The notes under the pieces are model-generated. The model ran no database searches. It was not told where the DNA came from and saw only the letters and a list, made by a program, of their open reading frames with translations. Of a DNA stretch of 64,000 nucleotides, positions 1 to 13,410 are shown piece after piece (the first letter of the stretch is position 1; the number at the start of each line of letters is the position of its first letter). Where the stretch lies: NCBI GenBank assembly GCA_013350335.1, contig CM023540.1:22609175-22673174 (forward strand), written 5' to 3'. This stretch comes from Chimonanthus salicifolius. Taxonomy: Eukaryota > Streptophyta > Magnoliopsida > Laurales > Calycanthaceae. Position numbers and translations under genes: made by a program.

Positions 1-666
1 TATGGTCAAACTCACTCAACCTATAACTCATGGCCCATAGTGAAAGTTAACCAAACACGATATCTAATAATGTATTACTTGGCACATTCGAGATAGGTGA
101 GAGTCAAAACTTAAATAAGTTACACTATTTAATACATAATTGTACTATCATAAATGAAATATAGGTTGAATTAACCACATAATGTATTTAAATTTTATTA
201 TTATTATTATTATTGTGATGATATCATCTAGAATTATCTAATCAAGTTGTAGCCTATCTCTTACCCACTTAACAAAAAAAATTATTGATGAAGTATTTTA
301 GAAACCTATATTTAATTTAAAAGATAAAATGAAGAATTAATAGAGCGTTTTACTCAAATCGTAGTCTGTTTAATTGAAGTAAAAACTTCATGCTTAATGT
401 TCATGTTCATATGGTAAAAAAAGTATTCTCTCGGTCATAGTTTGTTGTCTCATCTAAAATATTTATATTTTTTAAGGAACTCTCTATAGAAGACTAGTAG
501 CTTCATTTGATCTCATTTATTTTAAACACACTTTATGTTACTCCAATATAAATGAGACAATTCCAAAATCCATAGAAGACAAATAAATTAGAAAGATGGA
601 GTATTTATTGTTAACTGTATATCAGCTTGTCAATATATATCTTATATGGTTGTGTAGTGGGTAGAG

Positions 667-1097
667 CAGGGGTGAAAATTTCACCCTGGCTGAGATATCG
701 GCCGATAAATTTCTCTCTCCTCTTTTGTGTTTTTTTTTTTTTAAATATCGGTAATTTTTTTATTTTATTTCTGAATTTAAAAATAAATAAAAAATCCAAA
801 AGAAAGATGATTTTTTTAAAAAAAAATTTGAAAACGATAATATCGGTATTTTGAATATCAGCCGATATTGGTCTGATATCGGCCTAGATATCAACTCGGG
901 CCCACCACAGTTTTGAATTTTTTTTTTTTTTAAATGTCAATATTATAATATCGGCCAATATCAGACCAATATATCTCGCCGATATATCGGTCATATCGGC
1001 TGAGAACTATTGCGTACGGCCGATACAATACGTGTTGGCCGATATAATAAGGCTCTGAAAAATCGTATAAACGTATCGGCCGATATCTCGACCATAG
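667..1097. mobile_element. ATCGGCCGAT-family TIR element, copy A
   Basis: Rich in ATCGGCCGAT-like palindromes, starting with CAGGGGTG. The inner parts of both ends carry GAGATATCGGCCGAT in inverted orientation. The direct repeat GGGTAGAG at 659-666 and 1098-1105 fits an 8-bp (or imperfect 9-bp) target duplication. It has no coding capacity, so it is non-autonomous. Confidence 0.65.
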
Positions 1098-3871
1098 GGG
1101 TAGAGTGTATGCTGTAGCCTATTTCTTCGATTGTCTTAGCAAAAAAATTAGTCTCATGAGTTAATATAATAGTGCACATGGTTCATTTGAACTCAACATT
1201 CTCTATTTATATATGTATCTTATGCTTATTAGTGCGTTCTCTATTTTAAATTTCATTTTTTTATAATCAAAGTGTCTAAATCTCTTAGAGGATTTGACTA
1301 ATCTTTGGGACATGTGCAAACCTCTCTATCCATACACCTAGTAAAGCCAAAGAGAGTGACACTTTTGGTTAAAGTGAAAATCGAATCGAATCGAATTCAG
1401 AATTCTCATTTCTTAAAGTGGGTTCCTGACCATTACTCCAATTCTTTTTGACATATCAGTCAATACAAATTTTTATACAAAGGCTTTTTATGTACTATTG
1501 CCCGAATATTGTGGTAAAAAATATTGATCTATATTAAACACCTTAGATTTAAAAGCATCAAAGTTCCTTTTAAGAAAAGGAAACCAAAAACCCAATCAAA
1601 GTCGCATCTATGGATATCAAACCTAAATTGATCATTGGCCTTGCAGAAACCCTAACTGATTTGACAAAATTCTATTAATAGAATCATGCATTGAGTTTAG
1701 ATTTTGGTGATGCCGAAATTTTGGAACCTAGTTCAGTTAAAAACCTTGAATTAAATATCTGTCATTTTGACCAATTAAACAAGAGAAAAAATCAAACTAG
1801 AATTTTCAAGAGTCCAATTTCAATAGACAAACATCATTTAATCATAATCATTTGACTTGGAAGTTTCAGTTTGGTTATAGGGTCGTGGCTTGAATGGTTA
1901 TAAATCATAATTATCATCATAATTATTGTTAAATTTATAGATAAAAAGCGAACACCTGTCATGTATGTATGAGGATTAAAGAGCCATAAATAAGGTCAAA
2001 GCAGCTGGGATACCAGACCTGTAGACCATGGACCATGTCCAATTGTGCATTGAAAGAGATGAATGATTTGGTGTCACATTTCTATCAATAATTAGAATTT
2101 CTATGTTCAGAGGAGCGAAAGCTAATGTAATAATATCTATCGGGTTTTTAAGACCAAATACATATCGGACGATAGAATATGTATCGGTCTGGGAAAACAG
2201 ATTTCTGCAATATCACTATATTGTATCGGCCTAAAAATTCGGCCGATATTCAAAATTATTTTTTTTTTTTAAAAAAAAAGATCAAAATCTGTACTGGGCG
2301 CATCAAAATATCAGTCGATATTTTATATATTTTTTTTTAAAATCTGTTTTTATTGTTTTTTTGCTAATGGCCAAAAATTTAGTCTTTAATGCAGCCCACG
2401 TACTTAAAGTTCATCATCACCTAAATCCAGCACCAGGAGTATCGGGCTCAGTTTTGGTTTATAAGGCCCACTGATTTGTAATTCTAGTTTTCCGTATTTA
2501 TTCACATTTTTTTTATTTGAATATGGATTTTCTCTGTAACTCTTTCTTAAATCTGACCTGATAGCTGGGCCAGTAAGAAATGTCTGGGATTTGGCGAGTG
2601 GGATATTTTCGGTGACGAGGCAATCTAAATGAAGTTCATGGGCCTAAATCTGGCCCAGATTGGCCCAACCGTTAAAAAAAGGACTTCAACTTATGTAATC
2701 GCCCAGTGGCCTGATAGGGTTCATTTTGAACCCATTTATCCAAACGGACAGGGTTGGGCTAATTGATTTGTGAAATTAAAAACTAATTGTTTGGTTTTAA
2801 ATTAGAATTCTGAAGACCTACAAGTGAATCAAATTTTAGTTCAAAACTCAAGTTCTAGTCACTTATATTAACAATCAAAATCACAGGCATCCTTGTCTTT
2901 GATTTGAATATTAAGATCAAATAACTAAAAATTTGAATTGAAATAGTTGATTTGAATGGGCTCAAGCTTCATACTTTCCCAAATGGCAAGACTCAGGCTT
3001 TAACTTTGAAAGTTCGACGGACGGGCGGCGGACAGGCTTGGACTTTTATATATCTTAATGGATGGGGCTGAGATAGAGGAAAGCCTAACCCTAGCCTGGC
3101 CCATGAAGTAGTTGATTCCAGCTCTATGTTTCCTTCTTTATTTTCATTTCCTATTTCTTCTTTCATGGTCTTGTAGCAAGCTTTTATGACAATATTTTTT
3201 CTTTTATTATAAAATTAGCTTTTAAATAGATAGTTTTAATTTGTTAACATATTTTATATATGTTTTTTATAATGATAAGAATAAGGCATTGAAAAAAAAT
3301 ATTTGGAACTAAATACATTGGAAGGAAGAAAACGTCGCATTACTCTAAGTAATCTTAATTAAACTTATTAATTTTCCTGACCTCATCCAATTTAAAATTT
3401 AATTGAATTCTAAGATCCAAAACTTTGACTAATAAAGTAAAAATAGCAGAGACTGAATTAAGATTACAATCAATTCAACCAACCCACCCAATTGCACCTT
3501 TAGACAAGTTTCAGAGACCATTCAGATTTCAAGCCATTAATTGCTTGACATGATGAAAGAGAAATTTGATATCTCGGCCGATATTCGAGATATTGACCAA
3601 TATCATTAAAATCCCGGTTGTTGATCATCCAATGTTTGGTTTTTCAGTGATCGTCGATGGGCTCCATCGATCAACAACTCCTACCCGATTACACTTTCGA
3701 AGTGTAAAGTAAAACATAAATCATTCTATCTCGAGTTCTTGACATAGATAATTATTTGTATGGTGGAATTTTGAAATTTAAAAAGTTTTCTTTGATGACA
3801 AATAGGGACTGCATACAAAATTGATTCAACATTACATTTTACGGAATGCAAAACTGCTATGTGGTTTTAAT
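1098..3871. other. Intergenic AT-rich stretch
   Basis: No gene is visible. Apart from the palindrome-rich fragments near 2135-2330 and 3565-3615, I see nothing I can name. Confidence 0.6.
2135..2330. mobile_element. ATCGGCCGAT-family fragment
   Basis: Degenerate palindromic units (TCGGCCGATATT and relatives) with a poly-T/poly-A centre, as in the longer copies. The ends cannot be defined. A shorter remnant of the same kind lies at 3565-3615. Confidence 0.45.
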
Positions 3872-3882
3872 ATTCATTTATA

Positions 3883-4401
3883 TTAAAAAGTATTGGTGGG
3901 GTACTTAGAGATCATGAAGGGATCACATCTATTGTCTTCATTGAGTCGATGGGAACTAAATATTCCAACGGGGGAAATCATTAGCATTAGAAGAGCTTAC
4001 CTGGAAATCGTATGGTCAAGGAAAACACATCATTGAGGGGGATTCGGCAAATGCAACTAAGTGGGTAAAGGGACATAAATGCCCGCCCTGGAAATTGATC
4101 ACTTTAGCTAGGGAGATGGTTTTGGGGATGGATGTTTCCTTCACTCACATCAGCCGAACAATGTTTGGAGTGGTTGACTTTTTAGCCAAGCTTGGTGTCA
4201 CCAACCTTTCCTTTGGCGTGTTTCTGCTTTGAGTTCGGAGTAGATTTTATTTTTGTTATTTTTGTATTTTGTTATGCTTTTCTTTTCTTTCTTTTTCCTT
4301 TTTTTCTATTCTTGTTTTGGGTCTATTCCCATTAAACCTTTTTCCTTTTCTTGTACCTGCTCTTTTTATTAATATATGATCTTTTGTTACCGCTAAAAAA
4401 A
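3883..4401 (+). mobile_element. 5'-truncated LINE with RNase H remnant and target duplication
   Basis: The 3' end of a plant non-LTR retrotransposon. It begins in the RNase H domain (GGVLRDHEG) and continues, after a frame break, through EGDSANATKW, FTHISRT and DFLAKLG to a stop near 4230. A 3' untranslated part and an A-tail at 4395-4401 follow. The 11-bp direct repeat ATTCATTTATA at 3872-3882 and 4402-4412 is the target duplication. The frame break and stops show it is dead. Confidence 0.82.
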
Positions 4402-4412
4402 ATTCATTTATA

Positions 4413-6840
4413 GAATGAAATCAAGATAAAAACAGTTAATTGAAATATATTTGTGGAGTACTTTAAAATATGATATTTATTTATGAGAAACTGTGTCTTA
4501 TCCAGTAACTTTCTCTTTTGTCCTATTAATTTCTTTTAGACTTTGAAGTTTGAACATTTAGAGAAATCTTTTGAAAAAGTTAAACCAAATATTTTTGAAG
4601 ATTTTTTTCTTAAAAAGTATTGTGTAAATAGCAAACCTGACCACAACTTAACTTACTTTTATCATTTTCAAATTTATTAATTGTATAAAAATTAATATTT
4701 TGATCCTTTCTTCTGTCCTCACTCATCATCACTCCATCAGCAGGCGGAAAGTCCGGAAGAAGAAAAGAAACAAGGAAAAAAAATAAATGAAAGGTAGCAA
4801 TAAAGGAATATATAAACTTGGTCAAAAAAGAAAAAGATAATCACAGAGTTTATAAAAACATAATATTGTCTTTTCATGGTACATTATTCTAATAAATATT
4901 GTTAAGAACCCATTAATCCACCTTCTCTTTTGTCTGTGAGAAAGACTGTTTTGTGTTTGATACATGATTAGGCAGTGATTATCGACGACATTAGATGACA
5001 AAGCAAGAGTCCCATTACTAATTTGTCTGCTACTTGAGAGAATAACATGTTTGTCGAAATTAAGAATTGGCCTTTGCATCATCAGGTGGGACCCACAGTC
5101 TAAGTCTAAGCCATCTGGCACTTGACACTTGGCAGAAGAGGGATCATCCATCCAATCCTTGAATTGAATATGAGTGGTCCTTGCTACAATGTGGTCCTCT
5201 GTTTCATCTTTAATTCCTAGCTCATAAAATTAGTATAAAATTATATTAAAATTATATTTGTATTTGCCATCTGCCGTCTGCCTTTTTTTTCTTTTTCTTT
5301 TTAATTGGTGGTGGGAAAAGGTCATTTTCAGAGTCTGGTCTTATCTATTTTGAATTTCAATTTACTTGTTATTAAATAAACTTTGGTTGTTCTAATTAAT
5401 TTATTAATGATCATATGCACTCACATCAAATTCTTTATTTTTTTTTCAATTAGGTTTGCATTAAATTTATAAGTTTTATTCACAAATTATCAAGTCAAGT
5501 AAGTTTGAATTGATTGGACAATGCATATATTTCAAATTCTTAATGCAGATCAGCTCATCTTTTAAATAAATTCAATTTTAGACTAATTCACTTACTAAAT
5601 TGAGCTATGTACTAAGTCTCAACCCAAAATTTATTTTCTTTTTATTTATTTATGGGTTGAGCAAAAAAATTAATCTCTTATCCCAAATTGTAACTTAGAA
5701 CTCCTAAAAGACTTGAACATCCCAAGTCACTTTGACTTAGATTTTACCAAACAAAAAAGTTAAGATTGTTACTAATCTCATTTTTTTATTTGAGAAATGA
5801 GACGGATGAGTAGAAATAAATGTATTCAAATAAATGAACATTTTAACTCTAGGCATGTATTTAATATATATATTTACTTGCTTTATCAAATTTATTTTAT
5901 TTCAATTTTCTTGTAGAAGTTGCACCAGCCAAAGACTTAAGTAGCAGTGGTATTAATTCAAACATCGAACAAACCTTCAACACAAAATAGAAAGTTCATT
6001 GGCATTTAAATTAATTTCATGTAAAAGAGATTTTAACCTATTGGTAAAGTGCTAATTGGAAATTTTCAGCTTAATAAAAAGACCTATTAAAAAATAAATT
6101 AATTGCATCGTAATTTTACGACATTATTTCTCAAATAACTTTAATCATTCAAACTTGATTTTATCCTCTCCTAATTTCTAATGAGACTAGATTTTTTTTA
6201 ACCAACCCAATCCACATATCGAATAAGTTCAATACGAAGTGACTCTTTGGGATTTGAACGTGAATTGACCACAAACCTCCACTTCCATGTGTAAGGAAAA
6301 TGAAACTTCACCACCTACTTCTATCTGCAGTTGATGCATATCTCACTCAATATTATGATGCTCACCATTCACTTTCACATATTATTCTCAGTATTCTTCT
6401 TCACTTGTGAGATTGATCATGAAAAAACAAAAATAAAAATCATAAAATAAAATCGATTACGATTAAAGAGGTCACTCTCCACCATCCATGTAATCCCCAA
6501 CACACCTTTCTCCTCGAGAATCACACCATATTGTTCTCCTTATCAATGACAAGACCAGCCACCCAACATTGGCTATAAACTATATTTGATGTTTGAAGTT
6601 TCCATTACATCAGCCGGAACTCAGTTTCTCTGGGTTTTTAATCAGTACTCTATCCCTGTGTTATAAGGTAGGAATACTGCAATATTCAACAGAGATGGCT
6701 GCCGAATCTCAGAGAAGTTGTGCATGTGAATCTGGATGTGCACCAACAATGCAATATTTAAATATTCTCAAGCAATATTAAATATGGCAATGCTTGCACT
6801 TGAACAAACGCATCCCAGTCACAAATGCACGAGTAACTTT
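4413..6840. other. Intergenic stretch beyond the TMK 3' end
   Basis: AT-rich. Minus-strand frames of 71 and 109 codons at 4610-5151 show no recognisable domain or gene context and are probably accidental. Confidence 0.5.
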
Positions 6841-6846
6841 TTTATT
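6841..6846 (-). terminator. Candidate polyadenylation signal of the TMK gene
   Basis: AATAAA on the minus strand about 300 nt past the stop at 7143, a usual distance for a plant 3' untranslated region. The assignment rests on motif and position only. Confidence 0.35.
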
Positions 6847-7142
6847 TTAGGAATTGTCACCATCAGCATCACACATTCAACAGGAAAGAGGCAAAATGAA
6901 AAAATAAATATAACAACAAAACAACAATGAAGGAAAACACCATCTATTTACCATTTCCTAAAATCCTTCCAACATAAACAAAGAAAGGCACAATAAGAAT
7001 TAGGAAGTATGTGCAGGAATTAAAAAAAGTATTTAAGTCCATTTCCAACCATCCAAAGAAAACAAAGCTCCTAAAGAAAGAAAATTCAAGCAGAATTCCA
7101 ATGAAGCTATGAACAAACCTTCCAAAAACAGTCTTCCAAGTC

Positions 7143-10100
7143 TCATCTCCCATCACTATCGGAGAGCTCCACGAAGCCAGGTGGCCTGTTGGGTATACTA
7201 GTCTGTGAATTGTCCGCACTGGCGAGGAACGAAGTGGTAGAACTCGCACCCTCAAATTCTTGCCACTTCTTTAGCGCATGTGGAAGTGACATATTAAAGT
7301 CAACCCCAAAGAACTCATCTGAGTCGGGACTGGTCGGCTTCCACACATCCACCAGCGATGAAAGCACATTAACAGCACGACCCATGTCAGGCCTCTGGTA
7401 TGCCTCCCTCGCACAGCAGTGACCTGCCAGCTCTGCAACTTTATTGATGCTGGCGAGTGTCTCTTCAGAGAGGTCAATTGTTGGGTCGATTGCCTTTTCG
7501 AAGGCGTCCTTGTTAATCTGCAACCTTCGGAACCATGTCACCAAGTGCATGTTCTCTTCTGACTGGCTCTCGTCAAGTGCCCGCCGACCGGTTATCACTT
7601 CCATTAGTATCACCCCAAAGCTGAACACATCAGATTTGGTGGTTACACGTCCTGTCACTGTAAGAAAGATAAACACCACTTTCAAATGAGCATCCTCAAA
7701 ATGGCTATTCTAAACACTCAACAGATTTGAGGGAATGCATTGAGTCCGATTATTGTGATTCAACAAAAACTTAAGGAGCAGAGGCAGAGTCATGTCATTC
7801 ATAGATCACAGCAATCATGGACAGAACTGCTGATCCATAGGCTCAGATTGTGAAGGTCTGAATGCAGCCTTGGCAGAAAATAATGCTTGTCAAATTAAAT
7901 CATCATTATCAACATTTTAGCCATTTATACCATTTACTGGTAAAATTATATGACCCATTTAATGAACTAATTAATTTAGCATGATGACAAATCACTAATA
8001 AGGATATGCCAATTCCAAATGCTCATGTAGTATGAGCAGAACCTGAATCCTATGTGGTAAAAACAGGAAAGCATCCATCACTTGTGCTGAAGTCATTTAT
8101 CAGCCCACTAACGTACCAGCCAAACATAGATAAGAGCATATAAGTTGACAAGGGCTCACTGTACTACCAACCTTCAGATAGTCACATGTCTGTGTGACAC
8201 CAAAACAGGTATTTTTCTTAATCCAGTACAAGGACCTCAAAATCAATTTGAAATAGTCATCAGATGGCCCAGCATATGAACCAAATGAACGCACCTCACA
8301 AGAAAATTTCATACCATTCATCCCCAAAGTGCTGGTTCTTGTGGTTTGTCCTAACTTTTTGGGAGGGAATGACGGCAGTGGGATAACGTTAAGGACAGAT
8401 AAGGTCTTAAAAACCGCCTTGAATGGGACAATGCCTGATTCGAGGGGAACATGAAATAAATAATCTTTATTGAGAACATTTCATCAAAAATTTAGATCCT
8501 ACCATGATCAATACAATCAATATGATGCACAATTAATTCAATCAATACAATCTGTTCACTTGATTCAGAAATGAAATTAGACATAAATGTCAAGAACAAA
8601 TACATATTTTGCTGTAAACAGTTACTGTTCAAGTCACCAGTAGCAAACAAACCGCCAACTCATAGTAATTACCTCTGCCTCTAGAACGTAATCTTTAAGG
8701 AGCTTAAAGTAATTAAAATTGACAAAAAAAAAAGCCAGAAGACACTTAGTAAGGCTTTTATATGGATGGATATGACAATCAGATGCGTTCAAGAAAAATA
8801 AACATATGGATGAACAGTCATCAAAATATCACAATGATCTTAGACAGTTGATCAAAATGTTTGGTTGTGAGTGGAGAGGAGTGGTCCATGAACTTTTTGT
8901 TATCTTTGTTTTTTGAATGGTTAAGGTCATTTTCAAAGAAAGAAATTTGCCCATCCAAACATGTGCCTTTGTCATGGGATTGTATGAAATTTGTGCTCTA
9001 GCTTTACACACTACTAGCCATTAATGAAATACTACCAACATAATGATCATTTACTTCCCTGAAAGTTTTGAAATAAGGTAACTTTATGTTTCAGAACTAC
9101 AATCAATGAGTGCACAGTATACAGCAAAAGCATCCACTGCAAAAAAATCAGGGTTTTCTTTTATTGTAATTCAAGTCTATAGCAATGCCCATAAGTGCTA
9201 GAGATATTACTTCCTTATCCTTTGCACCTATACTGTGCACATGGCTATGGTCAGGGGAACCAAACTGAGACTGCAACATGCAATTGCTACCACAGTCTAA
9301 ATTGTTGGTGTTGCAGAAACCTTGTGTAAATGGACATTTCAACAGGTTTTTTAGACGACTATCAGATGGCTAGGTTAGCACAGTTATGGTGGTTTGGTAT
9401 GGTAGAAAACCTATTACATTTAACCACACTCCAATACTGCTGCTTTGTGGATTTCTGAAGGTACAATATGGATGTAAATTTTTATGTCACAATTATAAAA
9501 GATTGCAGGTTGACATCATAAGGGTGTCAGATAGGCAGTTGACCAACAGAAAACAATTACCAAATTCGGTTTTATGAGTGTCTAACCCCAGATAAGTGGG
9601 ACAAATATGTAAAACAATGACGATAATGATATTACGAATGTGTTTAAGAGCTATGTTTCTTCACCCATTTGGGATTATATTCATAATAATCAGTTTCGAA
9701 TTTCAGATTCTATTCTAATTTCAAAAGCATAATTTTGGTTATGAAATATGACCAAGCAGTGGTGCATACAACCCTATATTCCTCTGGCAATTCTAAAAGA
9801 TATGAAGCAGCAAAGAAAGAGTGATTACCAGCATACTCTGGTGCAAGATAACCAAATGTCCCAGCAAGCCTCGTCTCAACAGAATACTTCCCTTCTGGAG
9901 CAAGACGTACTAGGCCGAAATCTGAGACTTTAGCCCTCATATCATCTCCAAGTAGAATGTTGGAGGGCTTGAGATCCCTGTGAATGAAGCTTTGATTAGC
10001 CAAGGTGTGGAGATACTCAACACCTCTAGCTACGTCCAATGCAATGCTCAATCTCTTCGTCCACTCCAGGGGCTTTATACCTTCATCCTTCCAGTCAAAA

Positions 10101-12178
10101 AGATGGCGACTGAGTGTCCCCTGTGGCATGTACTCGTAAACCAGAAGCCTCTCATTCCCATCCAAACAGTAACCAAGAAGCCCAACAAGATGCCTGTGCC
10201 GGACCTGTGTCAGGACAGCAATTTCTGACTGGAATTCATTCAGTCCCTTCCCACTTATTACACCTGATTCCATTCTCTTCACTGCAATTTTAGTCCCATC
10301 GTGCAATTCTCCTTTGTATACTGTCCCGAATCCCCCCCTTCCCAAGATGTTCTCTTCACTGAAGTTGTTTGTCACATTCCTCAGTACCTGAATCGGGATT
10401 ATCATATTACCAACCTCAACCATTTGAATGTCATTGGGCCCACTGCTCGTCCGGCTATAGGAATCACTCGCAATCCCACCATTCAAGCTTGATCCAACAA
10501 CTGTAACCTTCACAGTATCCTGATCAGACCCAGAATGCCGGGGATGGATCACAGTCATATTTGGGCTCTGAACTCTACCAAACCGGTGTTGCTTTTTATT
10601 GTAGACACGGTAACCCAAAAATACTAAAAATGCAAATCCAATAGAACCTCCAATGCTCCCCAGAATCACAACAGTATGGGGTTTTTTGCTTCCTTCCCCA
10701 TTTTTGCTTCCAGTGCCATTCCTATCAGTTGGAGAACCAGATGGGCTGCCAGGCGACTGGGATGAACCACTACCAGCAGTTTCCTTTCCTATATCTGGAT
10801 TTCCCTCTGTATCAACCTTTACATTGCCATTGAAAACAGGTACCTTCCCAGAAAGCAAATTCCTACTAACATCTAATTCATGAAGATTAGGTAATTTTGC
10901 AATCTCCGGTGGTATCGAACCAGTGAGCTGATTATCAGAAAGCAACAATCTCTGAAGCGATTTAAAGCGCTGAAAATCAGGGGAAATTGACCCTGTCAAC
11001 CCCATCTTCTGAAAATTAATAACAGTAATATTTGCGCCATTACAAGTGATCCCAATCCAATCATCGCAAGGATCATTGCCCTGCCAATTATCTGCAAGCT
11101 TCTCTGGATAATTCAGATTTTTGACAACCGAAAGCAATGCATCAACAAGATCATCACACTTTCTAGGGGTTGACAAACAGAACCTGTTAACAGTTCCTTT
11201 CTCATTCACATCTGCATTCACTGATTTGGGGAATAGAGGAATCTCCCCTTGGAGCAGATTATTTGCAAGAACAATTTTTTTCAATGACGGGAGATCAATC
11301 AAAGATTGAGGAATAATACCCGTAATTTGATTGTCGCGAACACTCAGTTCTTGAAGAGAATTGGATGCAGGAATATCTGGCAGCGGCCCAGAGAAATTAT
11401 TGGACTGCAACCATGCCTGGACCAAAGAAGCCATGCTCCTAATCACACCGACGCCACCGCTGAGCTTCTGTCCTCCCTGCTGATTGTTCACCCAAAGGGA
11501 AACAATAGAAGAATTTGCAAAGCTTTCTGGTAGTTCACCATGCAGCAGATTATAGGCCAATCCCAAATGATTCAAGCTTGCAAAAGAACCGAAGAATGCT
11601 GGAATTGTTCCAGTGACATTCGCAAAGTTTGCAGAGAAATTAACAAGAGTCAATGCATCTTGAAGTGTTTCTGGGATCAACCATGGAGAAAAGTGGTTGT
11701 AATCAAGGTTAACAGCTTGCAAGGCAGAAAGGCCGGTGAAGAAATCACCTGGGATTGAGGAGAAGGTGTTGTTGTTGAGGAGGAGGACTTCCAGCTGGGA
11801 AAGCCCTTGAAGGGAAGGAAGAGGACCAGAGAGGCTGTTCACTTGGAGCTCGAGGCGGCGGAGAGCAGTCAGGTTTCGAATCTCGGAAGGGAGAGTTCCT
11901 TGTAGATTTCTGTTAGCAAGTTGGATCCGGGTAATGCGATTTGAATTGTCACAGCCGACCTGAGGCCATTTGCATGGATCGGGGTCAGTCCATTTAAGGC
12001 TTTTCTCGGCACCTAGGCTCTTGGAGAGAACGGCCATTGCCGCAGCATCGCCTGCATTGAGTTGGGATTTTGCAGAGAAAAACAACAGATTGATTGCAAG
12101 GAGAAATATTGCAACTCTCATGCTGAGAAAGCAGCGCTGGGTTCGCAAAGAGGGGTTTTTGGGAGTTTTGAGATTCAT
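7143..12178 (-). CDS. TMK3: TMK-type LRR receptor-like kinase (auxin signalling), 2 exons
   Basis: Plasma-membrane receptor kinase of the TMK family, which acts in cell-surface auxin signalling and growth. Coding exons are 12178-9829 and 7657-7143. The 2171-nt intron is GT-AG, phase 1, and splits the Val codon after APEYA. The joined product has 954 residues (Arabidopsis TMK1 has 942). It shows a hydrophobic signal segment (about 21-38), an N-terminal cap ending PDPCKW, a first LRR block (about 80-320), a Cys-bounded non-LRR island (334-380) and a second LRR block (about 382-450). A Ser/Gly/Pro-rich stalk, a membrane span (about 501-522) and a Ser/Thr kinase follow. Kinase landmarks are GRGGFG at 613-618, Lys634, HRD at 733-735 and DFG at 752-754, so it is an RD kinase with full catalytic motifs. 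The C terminus SDSDGR is TMK-like. The symbol rests on family similarity plus its place next to AHK4; TMK1 is the alternative. The first ATG is 12178; ATG 12121 (Met20) would give a more usual signal peptide. Confidence 0.93.
7658..9828 (-). other. Intron of the TMK gene
   Basis: The donor is GTAATC directly after the APEYA codons and the acceptor is TTACAG before the TGRVTTK codons, both read on the minus strand. The intron is AT-rich. I see no coding frame or complete transposon in it. Confidence 0.9.
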
Positions 12179-12223
12179 CCTTAGATGGGATTCGACAGAA
12201 GAGAGAAGTATTGACTCATCGAG

Positions 12224-12233
12224 AGATATATAG
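12224..12233 (-). promoter_or_regulatory. Candidate TATA box of the TMK gene
   Basis: On the minus strand this reads CTATATATC inside a CT-rich stretch. It lies about 46 nt before ATG 12178 and about 103 nt before ATG 12121. Transcription normally starts about 30 nt downstream of a TATA box. That would leave only ~20 nt of leader before the first ATG, or ~75 nt before the second. Confidence 0.4.
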
Positions 12234-12920
12234 AGAGGGAGACATCGGAAACTTTCAGTCTTTCTTAAATCTCAATGGATTCGACTCACCCCCGAGCAGA
12301 TAGGTTAGAAATCCCAGAAAGGAAGAGAGAGTTTCAGGCTTCCTTGTTGGGTATGACACAACCCGGGAAGATTAGGAAAAGGGTATGAATCGAATAAGAC
12401 AAGGAATTTCAGGCTTTCTTAAGGAGCCTGAAATATGCAATGCGGAAAGAAAGGAAAAAGATTGTTAGAAACTCCAAACATATGGCAAAAGAATCATATC
12501 CAGACAGAGGGGGAAGGAAGATGATAGTGATAAATAGTTTTTTAGATCTACACTACAGAGAGAGAGAGTCGTTTAAGAGTAGCAGGCTTTTTGGTTGGTC
12601 GGACAGAGAAGGTAAGAGAGACAGAGAGAAAATTGAAGGAGGAGAGAGCAGAGGGAAGGAGGAGAGGAGCGAAAGAAAGAGCACATGGGGAGTGAGTGCC
12701 CACCAGATTTTCATGTTCTAAAAAGAAAGAAAGAATGGACGGATAAAATTGGGAGATTCTATGCTGGTTTTCAGCTTGCCAGCTGTGCCTCTGATCCTCC
12801 AATTAATTAGATTTTTTGGAAATGCCCTTTTATTTCTTTTTTTTTCTTCTCCTCTCTCTCCGGCCACCTTCCTTTTCCACTCTCTCCGGCCGCCTTCCAT
12901 ACATAACACATAATACAGCC
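12234..12920 (-). promoter_or_regulatory. Upstream region of the TMK gene
   Basis: No gene is visible. The stretch is purine-rich on the plus strand (GA runs near 12555-12680), so it is CT-rich in the sense of the TMK gene, as is common for plant core promoters and leaders. A second pyrimidine-rich block lies at 12828-12895. The short frames here are low-complexity and not credible as genes. Confidence 0.45.
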
Positions 12921-13229
12921 ATTACATTCCGTTTTCGCCAGGGATAAGGATTAGATTAGATTTAATTAGATGTTTTATTCTGGAAAATTTCTATAAGGTG
13001 TTTATATATTATTATTTACATCATTTTTAATCAATACAAATCTTAAAACATAAAGCGTAAACTGCATCTTATTTTTAAAATTTAAATTTAAGATTGAAAT
13101 CCAATTATAATATATTCAATTATTTATACAATTAGTCTCTATATTTTTGGCAAGATAGATTTTTCTTTTTAATTAAACCGTCGTGTATTTTTATGCCAAC
13201 GTGATAAATGACAAAACTATACTCAAAGA

Positions 13230-13410
13230 GGTAATGATCAGTGCACCATAAATTTTCAATATGGTACACCACTTTTAAAAGAAAGCGACTATTTTGTCAT
13301 TATTTTTATTCTTCTCTCTTCGTTCTTTCAAAAAAATAGAGTAAAATTGTATTTTCCTTTTAAGAAGTGGTGCACTATAATAAAACTTCATAGTGCACAG
13401 ATTATTATCC
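13230..13410. mobile_element. MITE with ~55-bp inverted ends
   Basis: The left end (GGTAATGATCAGTGCACC, continuing to about 13284) matches the reverse complement of the right end (from about 13355 to 13410), including the blocks GTGCAC and CACCACTT. There is no coding capacity. I could not see a clear target duplication. Confidence 0.6.

Noticed and set aside
4610..5151. Two minus-strand frames of 71 and 109 codons as a gene
   Set aside because: No domain, no plausible promoter or splice context, and AT-driven composition.
9748..12233. Many plus-strand frames opposite the TMK exon
   Set aside because: They are shadows of the long minus-strand coding exon, whose LRR and kinase motifs are unambiguous.
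12440..12909. Frames of 60-93 codons on both strands upstream of TMK
   Set aside because: They are produced by GA/CT low-complexity sequence and overlap on opposite strands.
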